Shown here: positions 1 through 11,847 of the stretch, piece by piece
Layout of the letters: each line of letters starts with the position of its first letter
How positions within the stretch are numbered: the stretch's first letter is position 1
DNA from: Rotaria macrura
Lineage: Eukaryota > Rotifera > Eurotatoria > Philodinida > Philodinidae
NCBI GenBank assembly: GCA_900239685.1
Contig: OENT01000663.1
Location: 23,559 to 87,558 of the forward strand
Length of the DNA stretch: 64,000 nucleotides
Direction of reading: 5' to 3'
The notes under the pieces: model-generated
Database searches by the model: none
The model's input: only the letters and a program-made list of their open reading frames with translations
What the model was told of the DNA's origin: nothing
Made by a program: the position numbers and the translations under genes

Positions 1-2282
1 AGAAACTGAAAAAGTTTATAAACAACTTGAAGTAAAAACGACACATCTCGGAATAATGAACTATGGTTTTTTATTTCAATCATATTTTCTTTTCTTCAGC
101 GTATAAAGTTCACTCAAGCAGAGAAATATATGGAAAAATTCACTGTTAAAAGTGAACTAATGGGTCTAGCTATAGGTGCACATGGTTCAAATATAATAAA
201 AGCTCGAGAAGTATCCGGCATAACAGCTATTGAAGTTGAAGACGACTCTTGCACAATAAAAGTATTTGGAGAAGTAAGTCAATTTATTTCGTTTTATATT
301 TAAACGATCGAAATAAAAATTACTTGTAGACTGAAAAGGCTGTCAAAGAGGCACGCAGCATACTCGAATACGTTGAAGATACTGTATCAATTCCGCGAGA
401 ACTTATTGGTAGAAAAAAGACAATCAAAGATATTCTCATTTGTTTTTTTTTCATAATATATTCTCATGTTTAGGTAAAGTTATTGGTAGAAAAGGTCATA
501 TCATACAAGAAATAGTTGATAGAAGTGGAGTCATTCGAGTCAAAATTGAAGGCGATAATGAACAAGCGGCACCACGCGATGAAAATAGTTATCCTGTATG
601 GTTATTAATTCAAAAACCTTAGATCACATGAGAATTTTTTTTTAAATTTTATTTCATAATAGAGTCAAGTTCCGTTCGTCTTTGTTGGTACAGTTGAAAG
701 CATAACGAATGCAAAAGTTTTACTTGACTATCATATCGCCTGTTTAAAAGTAAAGTTATTAACAATAGAACGTTTATTTTTATATGTCAATGTTCTTCGA
801 TGACAGGAATTCGATGAGTTACAAGAAAAGAAAATTCAAGTCAATGAACAATTTCGTACCATCATTGGTCCACAACAAACTGCTAGCAATAATTTGACTA
901 ACAATAATAATCTAAGCTATCCAAGTGGTGGACGTCAACAACGGTATAAAAATTCATTCGAAAAATCGCATGTATTATAAAGCAGTTTATTCTCATATAG
1001 TTATGAATCAGACCGAACGAATAGTTCAGGTAATACGCGTAATTATCGTGAAGGAAGTTATCAACCACAATATCCTTCACAACGTAATGAAAATAATAGT
1101 CAGCAGCAACAGCAATTACCAGCACGTCGATCGAATAATTATCCATCTGGAACTGGTAATCGTGCACGTCGTGGTCCTAGCGGAAATACATATCGTGGTG
1201 GTACACAAAGTGATGCTGGCACTGGTGGTAAGTCTAACATTGAGTGGAAATCTTTGTTTTTTGTTTTTGTTTGAATTGTTGATTTCTTTTTCGAAAACAA
1301 AAGTAGAACTCGTTCGTTATTGAGAAAATATAGATATAAACGATACTGTTTATTTTCACAGATGAAGCGAGCGAGTGTGGGGATGCAGCATCATCAATAA
1401 TAGGTGTCAGTCGAAAACATCGCGATTGGGCAGCTCAGGTCGAAAGTGAACAACAACATGAGACTGGCTATAATACTGATAGCATGATACAGTCAAATAA
1501 TTTGCCAAGGGGTGCTGGTGGGAGAGGAGGACGACGCGGTTGGAAGCGTAGTAGACCACCGCTACCTATTCATAAAGGTGTGCTTATAATGCATACATAT
1601 GCTGCCAATATTTTGCTTGCATGATCCACAAAATTGATGCAATTCTGTAGAATGCACACGATTCTAATGACATCAACAATCGCATGTATAGATAGATGGA
1701 ATATTTCTTGTATTCGAAGCATGCTTAATGTGTTTTAAAGTTAATCCTATGCGTTGTTTTTTATTTTTTAAGTTAAAATCCATTTCAAATCGAAAAAAAC
1801 ATATTTTTTTCTATTCGTTAGGCTACTCTGATCGACGTCGAAATAACGATAACGATAATGCTGTATATGATGATGAACAAACAAATGGTTCGTTAAGATT
1901 ATATGAATAAATTATTCCTTTTGTTCTTTTCTAATTTATTTTTACTTTCATAGAAAGTGAACATCAGCATGAGGATCAATATTCATCTCAACGTAATAAT
2001 TTAAATAATCGATATGGTCCCAATCGTGGCTCGCGTGGTAATCGAGGTGGGAAGAATCGACATAACAACAACCATCAAGAAGAATACTACGAAGATAGTT
2101 ATGGAAGTAGCGCACAACAACTAACATCGACATCGAGAAAACCTCAGCAATCATCAGCAAATAATAATGGACTTCATTCAGGCGATGGGACACCATCGGA
2201 AACAGTTAATGGAAGTAGTCATAATGATGAACCGAAAGAACAGCGACTACCTAGACAACAACAATCTAATGGTGTCAAATAA
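1..2282 (+). CDS. FMR1: FMRP/FXR-family RNA-binding protein, 5'-truncated by window edge
   Basis: Fragile X family protein, which binds mRNA and ribosomes and represses translation. Ten exons can be read: 1-31, 100-273, 330-408, 474-595, 663-749, 807-943, 1001-1227, 1362-1577, 1822-1887, 1954-2282, about 489 residues in the window. Exons 2-3 hold KH1 with the loop GLAIGAHG. Exons 3-4 hold KH2 with GKVIGRKG followed by IIQEIVDRSG. After PFVFVGTVESI comes a leucine/glutamine-rich helix (EFDELQEKKIQVNEQF) at the place of the FMRP nuclear export signal. The C-terminus is Arg/Gly/Asn/Gln-rich, with RGG-like clusters (GGRGGRRGWKR, NRGSRGNRGGKNR) and an FXR-like GYNTDS motif. The N-terminal Agenet/Tudor domains lie outside the window. 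A sequence AATAAA overlaps the stop codon. Whether it is orthologous to FMR1 or to the ancestor of FMR1/FXR1/FXR2 cannot be decided here. Confidence 0.93.
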
Positions 2283-3791
2283 AGAACAGTAGAGAGAACT
2301 ATAAAAAATAACAAAAAAATGACATCGGCAACACTGAAAATTAAGTTACGGTCTTTTAAGCTTTTGTTTTTTTTCTCTTGTTTGTTTTGCACATGATTGG
2401 TACTACGTCGGAAAACGAAACAGAAACTCGAAAGTACATATGTGTTTTTCGTTTTACTATCATTACTGCCACCTATCTGTCTAGTTACCCTGCGAATTTG
2501 TTCATCTCTCTTGTTATCCTATTTTTCTTCTCATGTTATTGTACATGATCTCTTCAGTCGTCTTAAACTTTCTATAACGGTTTCATCTTCCTCTGAATAG
2601 AGTGAAAAAGGAAATTTATACATACAGAGATAAAATAACTCACTTTACTATGTCATCTGTCTTCCAGCAGCCGAAAAGAACTTGCCATTTTATACTATAT
2701 TATCTTCAATATCGGTTTTTCTTTTGTGATCCTCAACCTTTTCGTTTGACGTGTATGTTTCATGTTCATTTTCATTTCTTCTTTAAATCTAGTTTGTTTT
2801 GCTTCGTTTATGTCTCTCACTTGCATTGATGATGTTAATCGTGTGTGTGTGTGTGCGTGTGCGTGTGTATGAGCGTGAGTGCGCGTGTGTGTTTGCCCAA
2901 CTGTCTGTTCCCTTCTTCCCGTTTGTTTTCTTTTTCGCTACTGATGTCTGTTCCTCATATATTGCACAAGCGAACAACGCACATCGTCACATACATGAGA
3001 ATCTTGAAGTCTATTGTTGTGTTTGTTTTTTGTTCTTTCCTTTTTTTGCGCTTGTTTCATTACTCTTTTTTTTGCTAAAAAAACAAGTATTAAAGCATAC
3101 AAGATGGTGACACGAGCTAATTGTGGTCTTATCAAAAGAAAAACATGTCCATGGAATAATATGATTGATACCTATGAACAAAAGCGACATGAAAACGACT
3201 ATGAAAACAACGAGAATTATTGCACTAAGCGAAAAATGTAAGCGTATGCAAGCATCATACCATATCATAGACGAGAAGGCAGAAATAAAGCATTGGTATT
3301 TTGATATCAATGTTCTAAGTTTCATTTTACAAGTCACATTCCCCGCCGAAGAATTTTGTTAAAAATATATAGAATATGTATATGTTTTTCTGGATTTACG
3401 TGGGTTTCTTATCTCGAAGAATTAAAATTTTCAATAGTCTGTCACAAGAATTGAATCTATAACTGTCTCACGTGATGACTCACGTGATTATTAATGGAAA
3501 AAAAAACAGGTTTATTTTATAATAGAATAATAATCAAACTAGAAGCTTATTCATTCTTTTGTCCATCATTATGAATGATAGTATTTCTTCTCTAATATTT
3601 TCGTTATATTCATTGAGAGAAACAGAATAGAATAAGAAAGAGATAATATTCAGGAGCAAGACACTTGCAACTTTAAATACTCATGTATTCACAACAGCAC
3701 GAGTAATCGTGTATCTTGTTTTTATTCAGCGCTTAACTCGGCTGACTATAAACCTATTAGCTAGTAAAAGTCGCACGCGTATACATTGATC
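2283..3791. other. Gene-free stretch downstream of FMR1 with a GT-rich simple repeat
   Basis: Probable 3' UTR and spacer. Pyrimidine-rich DNA with a GT/GC simple repeat at about 2841-2894. A further AATAAA occurs near 3287. The open frames here are low-complexity and have no recognisable protein signature. A pyrimidine-rich tract ending in CAG at about 3720-3729 could be a splice or trans-splice acceptor for the small gene that follows. Confidence 0.6.
2841..2894. repeat. GT microsatellite
   Basis: Imperfect (GT)n tract with GC interruptions, directly visible. It creates long spurious open frames on both strands. Confidence 0.9.
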
Positions 3792-4103
3792 ATGACTACA
3801 GGATTGAATGGTAGTGATCCATGCACTTATAAAAGTAAGATGACACTCACACATCATACAAAATACTATCGATTGTTGGACTGAATTTTTATATTTCTAG
3901 AAGTTCAAGATGATAATAACGCAACAAGTAATTCTCAGGACATAGTAAACACAAATGTATCACCGTCGAATGATACACGTTTGACTAATACCGATACACA
4001 ACAAATGAATTCATCAGCATCAATAAATTATCCACCATCAAATACGACCAATCAATCTGAGTCAAGTAATAGGTCATCGAGTGATCATAGTACAACATCC
4101 TGA
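3792..4103 (+). CDS. Small Ser/Thr/Asn-rich protein of unknown function
   Basis: Two exons, 3792-3834 and 3901-4103, joined across a 66-bp GT-AG intron in phase, give an 81-residue protein starting MTTGLNGSDPCTYK and ending in TGA. From about residue 15 it is almost entirely Ser, Asn, Thr, Asp and Gln, with no hydrophobic core, so it is probably disordered. No family recognised. The intron has the length and borders usual for this window and the frame is kept across it, which argues for a real gene. An acceptor-like tract lies about 60 bp upstream of the ATG. It could also be the last exons of a longer transcript, or a chance low-complexity frame. Confidence 0.45.
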
Positions 4104-4590
4104 TACTTATTATTAATTCGATTATTTCAATTAATAGTGCGAACAATGCGGCTAAGCTAAAAGAATATGTTGTTTGAACTTCTAATTACTTGTCAGTTTA
4201 AACTTATAAAAGAAATTAATGATTTTCAAAAACGAAGTTTTATATTTACAAAAGTGTTATTAAAAGAGTGCGTTTAAAAAATCAATATCTTAAAAAGAAA
4301 CATACGTTCTATAGCAAAATTAGATGATATTAATTGTGTTCGTATTGAATGGTGATTAATTTGAAGAATTTGCTCATTTAGAAAAGATTTCTTGGTTTAA
4401 TACATTCTTAGCTCATCTATTCACGATAGATCTGTTTTTCACAATGAGACTATTGATTCTAAGTCGTTTCGTTCAATAATAAATTTTGACTCTGCAATAT
4501 TTCTAAATTGATGTTCATTTGTTGCCATGATAAACATTGGGGCTTGTCGTCGTTACTCAAGCAGACAAGAATCTGAAAACATGCATTTAA

Positions 4591-4880
4591 ATACACTAAA
4601 CGGGAACCGCCACTGTGACTCATTCACACTGATTAATAAAACGTAATGAACGAGGTTTTTTGAGAAAAATTTTCACTTTTACATAGTAAAAATGCCGAAA
4701 TTTTCAGAAATTTAGCGTTTAAACGCAATTTTACACCGGAATTTAAAAAGAAAGCGTCTAAACTCTAACTTTCTGAAATTTTCAGCGTTTGCACAATATG
4801 AAAGTCAGAAATTTTGCGTCCGACTCGCGTTTTATTGAGCATTATGAATGGGTCACAGTGGTCATTCCAGTTTAGTACCT
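4591..4880. mobile_element. MITE with ~55-bp terminal inverted repeats, TTAA flanks
   Basis: The left end (from 4591, ATACACTAAACGGGAAC) and the right end (to 4880, reverse complement AGGTACTAAACTGGAAT) are inverted copies for about 55 bp, sharing CCACTGTGAC and AATAAAACG blocks. Both ends are flanked directly by TTAA (4587-4590 and 4881-4884), the target of piggyBac- and Kolobok-type transposases. The interior is non-coding and carries GAAATTTTCAGAAA-type words in both orientations. Confidence 0.75.
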
Positions 4881-4885
4881 TTAAA

Positions 4886-6999
4886 GGTGTGTTTCAAAAT
4901 TCTTGAGGGTGAGGTTAGTAGACTGTATGAGTTAGTAAGTTCGATTTTTTTTTCTTTCTGACGTTCAGCTTGTTTTCATGTGTATGAGAACATGATAACA
5001 GTTTTTATTTTCTTGCTATTGCTGACGTAATCTACTAAATAACAAAGAGCGCAGAGTTAAATAACTGCCATTCGTCTTTAAACGCGTCTTATAAATTAAT
5101 CATTAGGTCATACAAGATATAACTTGGAAATCTCTATATTAGTCAAAATGAAACTCGCCATAATTAATTCTACTTGATGTTTAAAACTCCCCGAAAATTC
5201 TGTGACATGACGTTTAAGATTCTACAAACATAACCTGTTGTTTTTAATCTGTGTATTGTGTTCTTTTTTTCTTCTTCTATATTCCCAGATCATCGTTTTT
5301 CGATTAATTACATACACATGTTTGGTAAAAGCATCCCATACAAGATAATTCAAAACACTGCAATCAAACCAATTATTCTACCATCATTTATGACTTTTTT
5401 GTATAAATTTACGAGATTTTCATCGCATCAGACTGATGCCATCAGTCTGGTGATTTAGGATTGTTTTTCTCAGTTGTGAGATGAAATTATAGTCTAAAAA
5501 TGATTTTCTATCGAACTATAATTCTACGGAGGCCAACAGCTCAATTTAAGTTTTATGTGATATGGTTTTGACTAATTTTAATTTAGAATGAGACAAAAGC
5601 ACATGTATCGATTCGTTTCCTAGCTACTAGATCATAACTCTTCTGACATATGAAGCTTTTCAGTATAAGCTTATCTCTCGTCAATTAGCAGCATAAACAT
5701 GTTTGAAGAGAGAATGTTTTCCATCGATAAATGGTAGCATGTGCAATTATTGAAATAGCAGAATGTATCGGTTACAAGAATACGAATTTAGCATCTTGAC
5801 AGCGCCGAACATTGATCGATCGCACGAAAACTTCTCACATGGCTTATTGTAACAGAATGAGTTTCTCTTAGATAACATGTACTAAGAAACAAACGGAAAA
5901 TATTCATTATCGATTGACTGTAATTCCCATGAATGATTTTTAAATATTTTATTTCAACATTAGTTCAAGTCAATGTTTTCCATGTAGATTATTTTTCCGA
6001 ATATAGCATAAGTTTATTTCTATGATCAAAACTGCAGAGAAAAACGACTGATTACCTGAAATATGCGGTGAAATCAACACCCGAGATCTTCATTCTATGG
6101 TGTACTTCGATGAGTCTTATTGATAAACTTCTACTGAAATCTTGGTATTGGAATGATTTTGAAATTAAGACTACATACATGGATGTATTTTATTGAAAAT
6201 GAGCTTCCAATTTTTAATAAATAATTGTTCATGGATACAACAGATACTTTTCATTTGTTTTAGCAAGTTAAAATTACCCAGTACTTTCTATTGAGTGAAT
6301 CAGTACTTCTAGGCATTAAAAACTGAGGAAGATATTTCGAATTACATGGGAAATACAATGCATATGAAGAACGAAGGGATGTAATACTCAAAACGATATA
6401 CCAAATTTTTTATGATAAGAAAGGTGCAAATAATAAAATTCGAACTAATTTATCTTGATACAAGGCTCAAGTATAAAAAAACGATATAGTTATTTTTAGT
6501 TCGCTGGTGCCGGACTAGATAGAACACATTAGCTTTGAGCTTTAGGTTCTTGGCATAGTGTGAAGGTCGAGAGATATAAATCTTTGATTTTCTTTATACG
6601 ATGACAATACACGTGATTGTGTAACATAAGATAACGTGCCAAATAACATGCATGCTTGCAATTAACACGTCTCGAAGGCGCTTGATGGATCCGTTTTGTA
6701 ATAGAATACAATTATGGGTCTAATGAAACAGTATGGGAAGCTTGTCTAGCATAAGTTGTATTATCCATTTATTATCAAGGGAAACAGTCAACATAACCTA
6801 TAAAAAGTATCACTAGCGTAAAAATGAACTTGAAAAACGTGTATGAAAATTTACAAAAAAGAAATACAAATCTCAGACGAGAGATGTTTCATTTTCATAA
6901 AGAAAAATACGGTACGGACGGTGAAAATAAATTGTTACAAAATACTACTTGAAAAGTGTGACTCATTTTATTAATGAAAAAAAATAACTATTCGATTTA
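4886..6999. other. Gene-free AT-rich stretch
   Basis: I see no gene, RNA or clear repeat. The open frames are short and have no protein-like composition or splice structure. Confidence 0.6.
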
Positions 7000-7762
7000 T
7001 TCCTTAAATCATCATCAGAATGTCCCATATACTTAGCGCCCGTTGGGACAAACCATTTACGAGATCAGATTCTTCCATGCCTGTCGATCTTGTGCAAGGT
7101 GGAACAAGTCTTGTCCATTGCGTTGACACTATTCTGTTATATCATCTAGCCATTCTCTGCATGGACGCTCTCGTCGGGATTTCCCGTTCGTTTTTGCAAA
7201 CAATGTGTGCTTGATTAGCCTATATTGTCGTGCATTCTGAAGATGTGGTCAAATAGTCTTAGTTTTCTCTTCTTTGATGATATCTATTATGATCTCTTCT
7301 TTCGATATCCTTTTCCTTACATCTTCATTATCTTATCATATCTTGCCAATTACTTTATAGAATTCGTCGGCAACATTTCATTTCAAATACCAATAGTTTC
7401 TTTTTATCGACTTCTCTTAGAGTCTATTTTTCTGATGCGTATAGTAGCACACTGACGACACTTGTTGTTTGAATCTTAAGTTTGTTTTTTATCTTCAGTT
7501 TCTTGCTATTCCATATATGTTTCAAAGAAACCATTGCACCTGTCGCTTTTCCTATTCTCCTTCGGATTTCCTCTGAGCCATTAATATTCCATGTCAGTAA
7601 ACTACCCAGATATTCAAAATTTGCTACATTTGATATGGAATGACCTGCTACTTGGATATTTCTTTCAGTGTTCCTGTCTCCAAATACCGTTTTGGTTTTT
7701 ATTTATATTTAGGATAAGTCCTGCTTGTTCAGCAGTTGTCGTGGTTTCCTCGATTTCTCGTT

Positions 7763-9030
7763 CCCAGGTACGAGACGTACGGCGGAAACCGACCAGATCC
7801 CGTGATATTCCCACGAATTCCGGAAGCAGTTTTCCGAAATCGATTCCGGCTTCCGGATCCGGCTTACTTCCCAGTGATTCGGGGCACCGGAGCGTATCCA
7901 CGGATTCGGTTCCCGTTTCCTACACGGGATCCGCCGACGGAGAACACCGTCTCCAAGCCCGGAAAGTATAGGGTCCAGATCCGACCGTTTCCGGACCGGA
8001 TACCGATAACGGAAAAAGCAATTTTCCCATCCGGAGCGAACACGGCTCAAATCTGATCGTTTCTGCTAAGCTCACGAAAACTCATCTGACCGTTTCCCAA
8101 ACAAAGCTAAATACTCAGAATTACTAAGCAAAGTCTCTGAATTTCGAAGCCAGCTTTTACTTCTTTTTTAAACAAGCCTAAAACAACACCCGAAGATGCC
8201 CTGGGAAAAAATTAATTTCTAGTAAAACATTATACATTTCTCTTCAAAATCGTTTTTGTGACGAAAATCGGAATTTCAAGTTCGAAGACCTAAAAATCAG
8301 ATTTTTAGACTGGCAAACCGAAAACGATGCGTAAGAACAGCACACACAATAAACACCAGCGTTTTAAGACTTTCCTGAGACTTCAATCAAGGTAAGTGAC
8401 TCTTCTAAAGTCTCTAAATGACCTATCATTTCAAATTTTTATCAAAGAAATTTGGAATGCAAATTAATGCACTGAAAACAGCAACACTTTAAGTAACACA
8501 TCTAAAATTTTCACGTGAACCCATGAAATATGGTAAACTCACCATGTAATGGACATTGTCCTTAAATTAAAGGATTTAGAAAAAAATCCCAAGAAAGATC
8601 TTTAAAGGTCTTTTTTGTAAAATGATGATTTGGGTATCGAGGAATGATATAATTGAGAATTAAGTATTCGATGTCATTGATTTTCAAGCGGAGGCCTGAT
8701 TTCCAAAGCTGAAATAATTTGGTCGGAATACGATGGATTCCGACTGTTTTCCGATGCTTCTTTATCGGATTATTGTATTTTCCGGTTGGATCCTGGCGGA
8801 ACTTGCCATAGTTCCGGTATTTTCATGACTGATCCGAGGTATTCCCTTGAAATTTCCGGTTTTCGGAAGTCGCGGGAATATCCAGATTCCGCGTACGGAT
8901 AATGCCGGCTGGAATACTGCTTTCCATGTTCCGGTGGTTTTTTCGGCCGAAATACCCCGGAACCGGCAGGAAGAAGCCGGAAAATATCCCGTTTCCGGCC
9001 GGATCTGGGCTCCGTAACGAACGACCTGGG
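7763..9030. mobile_element. Element E: non-autonomous transposon with CCCAGG ends and CCGG-rich subterminal repeats
   Basis: Begins CCCAGGTACG and ends CGACCTGGG, so the termini are inverted. It is flanked by a TT/TT duplication (7761-7762, 9031-9032). The outer 270-300 bp on each side are packed with TTCCGG/CCGGAA words in both orientations (about 19 CCGG cores by my count). The core at about 8060-8690 is AT-rich and non-coding. Taking out the element plus one TT restores the LINE reading frame exactly (SSVQ then REIEETTTTAEQAG). Dense subterminal repeats and a 2-bp duplication recall CACTA/EnSpm-type elements. Confidence 0.75.
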
Positions 9031-9451
9031 TTGAACTGAGCTAACGTCCTCATCTATGAGATCAATATCAGCAGCGAATAGTAGGTTATTTATTAATATT
9101 CCGTCGGTGTTAATTCCGCAGGTGCTCTGTCTCACCACAGGTTCATCATTCGTTCAAAATAGGCGATGAAGAGGAACGAGTGGTGACAGAGGATCCTCTT
9201 GTCTATAGTTCCTACATCTGTTTGAAACCATACTCGCCGCAATATTTTCCAATTCGAACAGCCGACTGCACTTTGTCTTAGATCTTCTGTATCAATTTGA
9301 CCATTTTTGTTTCTACACCATATGATTTTAGCGTAGCCCAAATTGTTTTATGTTTGATCGTATCGAATGCTTTTGATAGTCTATGAAACAGTCATACATT
9401 TTCTTTCCCTGTCTTTTTGCTTTTTCAGTCAATAATCTGAGCATCGGAATT

Positions 9452-10693
9452 TTATGTGTGGTAGGTCTGTCTTTTGTTGAATCCTGCCTGCTCTTCTGAG
9501 AGGTAGGGATCTGAATGATTTTTAAATCTATTTGTTAGCACTATCAAGAGTATTTCTCCTGCATGATTGATAAGAGAGATCATTCGGTAGTTCGAACAAT
9601 AACTAAGGTCTTCCTTCCTTGTTATTGGTAACAGAATGGATTTGCCCCAGTCTTCTGGAATCGTACGCTCTAGCTGTTCCCCTACAGCTTGTAGCATCTC
9701 AGCCGTCATTCCATCTGATGCTGGACTTTTATTTCTTTTTAGTGCCTGTATCACTACTTGCACCTCGGTGTATAAGATGTCTTGGGGACCTTCGTTGTTG
9801 CAGAAGGGGGAGGGGCTGATTTCATTAAGTTTTTTTACCGTCCCGTCTCCTCCTTCAGAATTATTGTACTGACTGCTACAGTACTGCGTCCATCTTTGTT
9901 TGATATCCTCGTTTGCCTGTAACATTGTGTCCTGTTGGTTTCGTATCTCATTTAATCGAGGTTCAAATTCGTTTCTTAGCATTTTTATAAGCCCATATGC
10001 TTGTTCAGTATTCCCAATACTTAAACCTTTTTCTGCTGACTCACATTGGTCGTCTATGCAATGCTCTTTGTCCTGACTTGCTGATTTTTTAACTTTTCTG
10101 CAGAATTTCTTATATTCTTTTGCAAATTCTACGGAAACGTTTTTCATCTGTTTTAGTCTGCGTTTTTCGTCGGCTACTTTTAGTATCTCTTTGGAAATCC
10201 AGGGTTTTCTAGCTTTTCTTGTAGTGCGTATAGTTGCCTCGACTGCCTTGTTGATTTCTTCTTTCATTTTTGTGACATGCTCTTGCAGATTAAATGTTGG
10301 CTCTATATTTTCCATATTTTTCGTTAGTGTTGCACTGAACGATTGTCTGATTTTCTTATCTCTTAGGCAATTCACATAAACTCTGCAGGTTTGCTGCGGT
10401 TTATTACTCAATTTCTTGAGTCGCAGCTCCAAATTGCACAAAATGAGTGAATTATCTGAACTTATGTGTGCTCTCTGAAATGTTCGACATTTGATGCCCA
10501 AAGTCTTCCATTTTTGCTGGATGAGAATCAAGTCAATTGTTTTCTTATGAGTGCCGTCAGGTAATACCCAAGTCCATTTTCGATTTGATTTCTGTTGGAA
10601 TCTCGTATTACATGTAAAGAAGTTGCGTTCTGCTGCAAATTCCAGACAGCGTTCTCCGCATTCGTTTCTATTTCTGTGACTGTCTCTTCCCAT
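9452..10693 (-). pseudogene. LINE endonuclease C-terminus and reverse transcriptase N-terminus (413-codon open remnant)
   Basis: Longest open piece of the fossil LINE. It begins in the C-terminal part of an apurinic-type endonuclease (KTIDLILIQQKWK, then HISSDNSLI in place of the usual SDH histidine region). It continues through a Lys/Arg-rich linker into RT motifs: NKSPASDGMTAEML, PEDWGKSILLPI, NYRMISLINHAGE and YLSEEQAGFNK. The frame breaks at about 9450. The next RT block lies in another frame at 9341-9132, with a degenerate QG..LSPLLF-type segment ending FERMM. The last block at 9138-9033 carries INNLLFAADID. These breaks show that it is not a working gene. Confidence 0.85.
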
Positions 10694-10750
10694 AGCAGAC
10701 GTCCAATATGAGTTATCATTGCCAATTTCAGCTTTCTAAACTCCTGTCAG

Positions 10751-11111
10751 CCCAGGTGAACGAATTCAACATTGAATCCAATTAGATCTTGCAAGATTCG
10801 ACGAACCGAGAAAATCCGATGGGATTCCGGGTTGAGGAACTGCTAACGGATCTGACGGAAAATTCATATTTTATTATTTGGATACAGTGTATTATCTCGA
10901 GCCAACATCAGATGTTGGTTAAAGCGATCTGAAATGTTGCATCGGATCCGACAGTAAGATATGATCGGATCACAATACTAGGGATCCGAATATCGATCGA
11001 CAACCCGGATTCGTATAGGAATTCATCAATTTTATAGAAATTCCCATAAAATCGGATCGAGCCGCTGTCGGGGATCCACGCACATCCGACTGTCGCAATG
11101 ATTCTCCTGGG
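10751..11111. mobile_element. Element A: 361-bp CCCAGG-ended non-autonomous element, GGATCCGA-rich
   Basis: Starts CCCAGGTGAAC and ends TTCTCCTGGG. It is inserted in the endonuclease domain of the LINE between its IIIH and KAEIGND codons. GGATCCGA/TCGGATCC words recur in both orientations. A second, diverged copy sits at about 57752-58120. The flanking dinucleotides are AG and TG, so the expected 2-bp duplication is imperfect here. Confidence 0.7.
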
Positions 11112-11207
11112 TGAATGATTATGTATTTTTTATCCTTCTTTGCTAGTGCATCCTCAATATGGTTATGAATGCTTCAATATCTTCTTCTGAAGAAGAAGAG
11201 GTTGGTG

Positions 11208-11531
11208 CCCAGGTCGATGATTATGGACTTCCTATAATACTGCTCACGACCATAAACGGTGGTATTTTAGCGTTTTACGTGGTTCAGTGTTACGATCGTA
11301 TATCTCCGCGTCGTATACAGGCAAATACGATCGTATGTGGAAAAATACAATGGAAAATGGAAACCGTTTACGGATTTTGTATAAGAGGACCATAAACGAT
11401 CGGTTTTATCTCCGTATATCGACGTATTTCCCCGTATAAAATACGGGGATATACCATCGTAATATTGGACCATATATTTTGTCGTATTTCTCGTTGTACT
11501 GTCGTTTACGACCGTGTTTGTTCGTCCTGGG
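11208..11531. mobile_element. Element B: 324-bp CCCAGG-ended element rich in CGTAAACGACCGT-like words
   Basis: Starts CCCAGGTCGATG and ends TTCGTCCTGGG, flanked by TG/TG (11206-11207, 11532-11533). It carries recurrent CGTAAACG, TACGATCGTA and CGTATA words on both strands. Removing it with one TG restores the LINE frame (VIHVYTP joined to TSSSSEED). Non-coding. Confidence 0.72.
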
Positions 11532-11847
11532 TGTGTATACGTGTATTACTGAAAGTTCGAATGGTGCTGCATGAAATCTTGCCGAGACTATTCATTAGCT
11601 AATTTGATTGCATCCTATTAATGCCATTTTAGCTTTTGCACTTAGTAACAAGTCTTCGCCTTGCATATGTGAGTTTTCTTCTTCTGACAAGATGAAATCT
11701 CCAGTCGATGTTTCACCTTTTCCTATCCATCGTACTTGAGAAATACCAATTATGTCGTATTTGAAACGTTTCGTTTCGTTTCTAAGAAGTTCTAGTTTCC
11801 CAGCAGCCCATAATGTCTGCACGTTCCATGTTCATTTTGTCAGAGTA

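Noticed and set aside
2789-3362. Cluster of overlapping open frames on both strands after FMR1
   Set aside because: They arise from the GT microsatellite and pyrimidine-rich UTR sequence; no protein-like composition.
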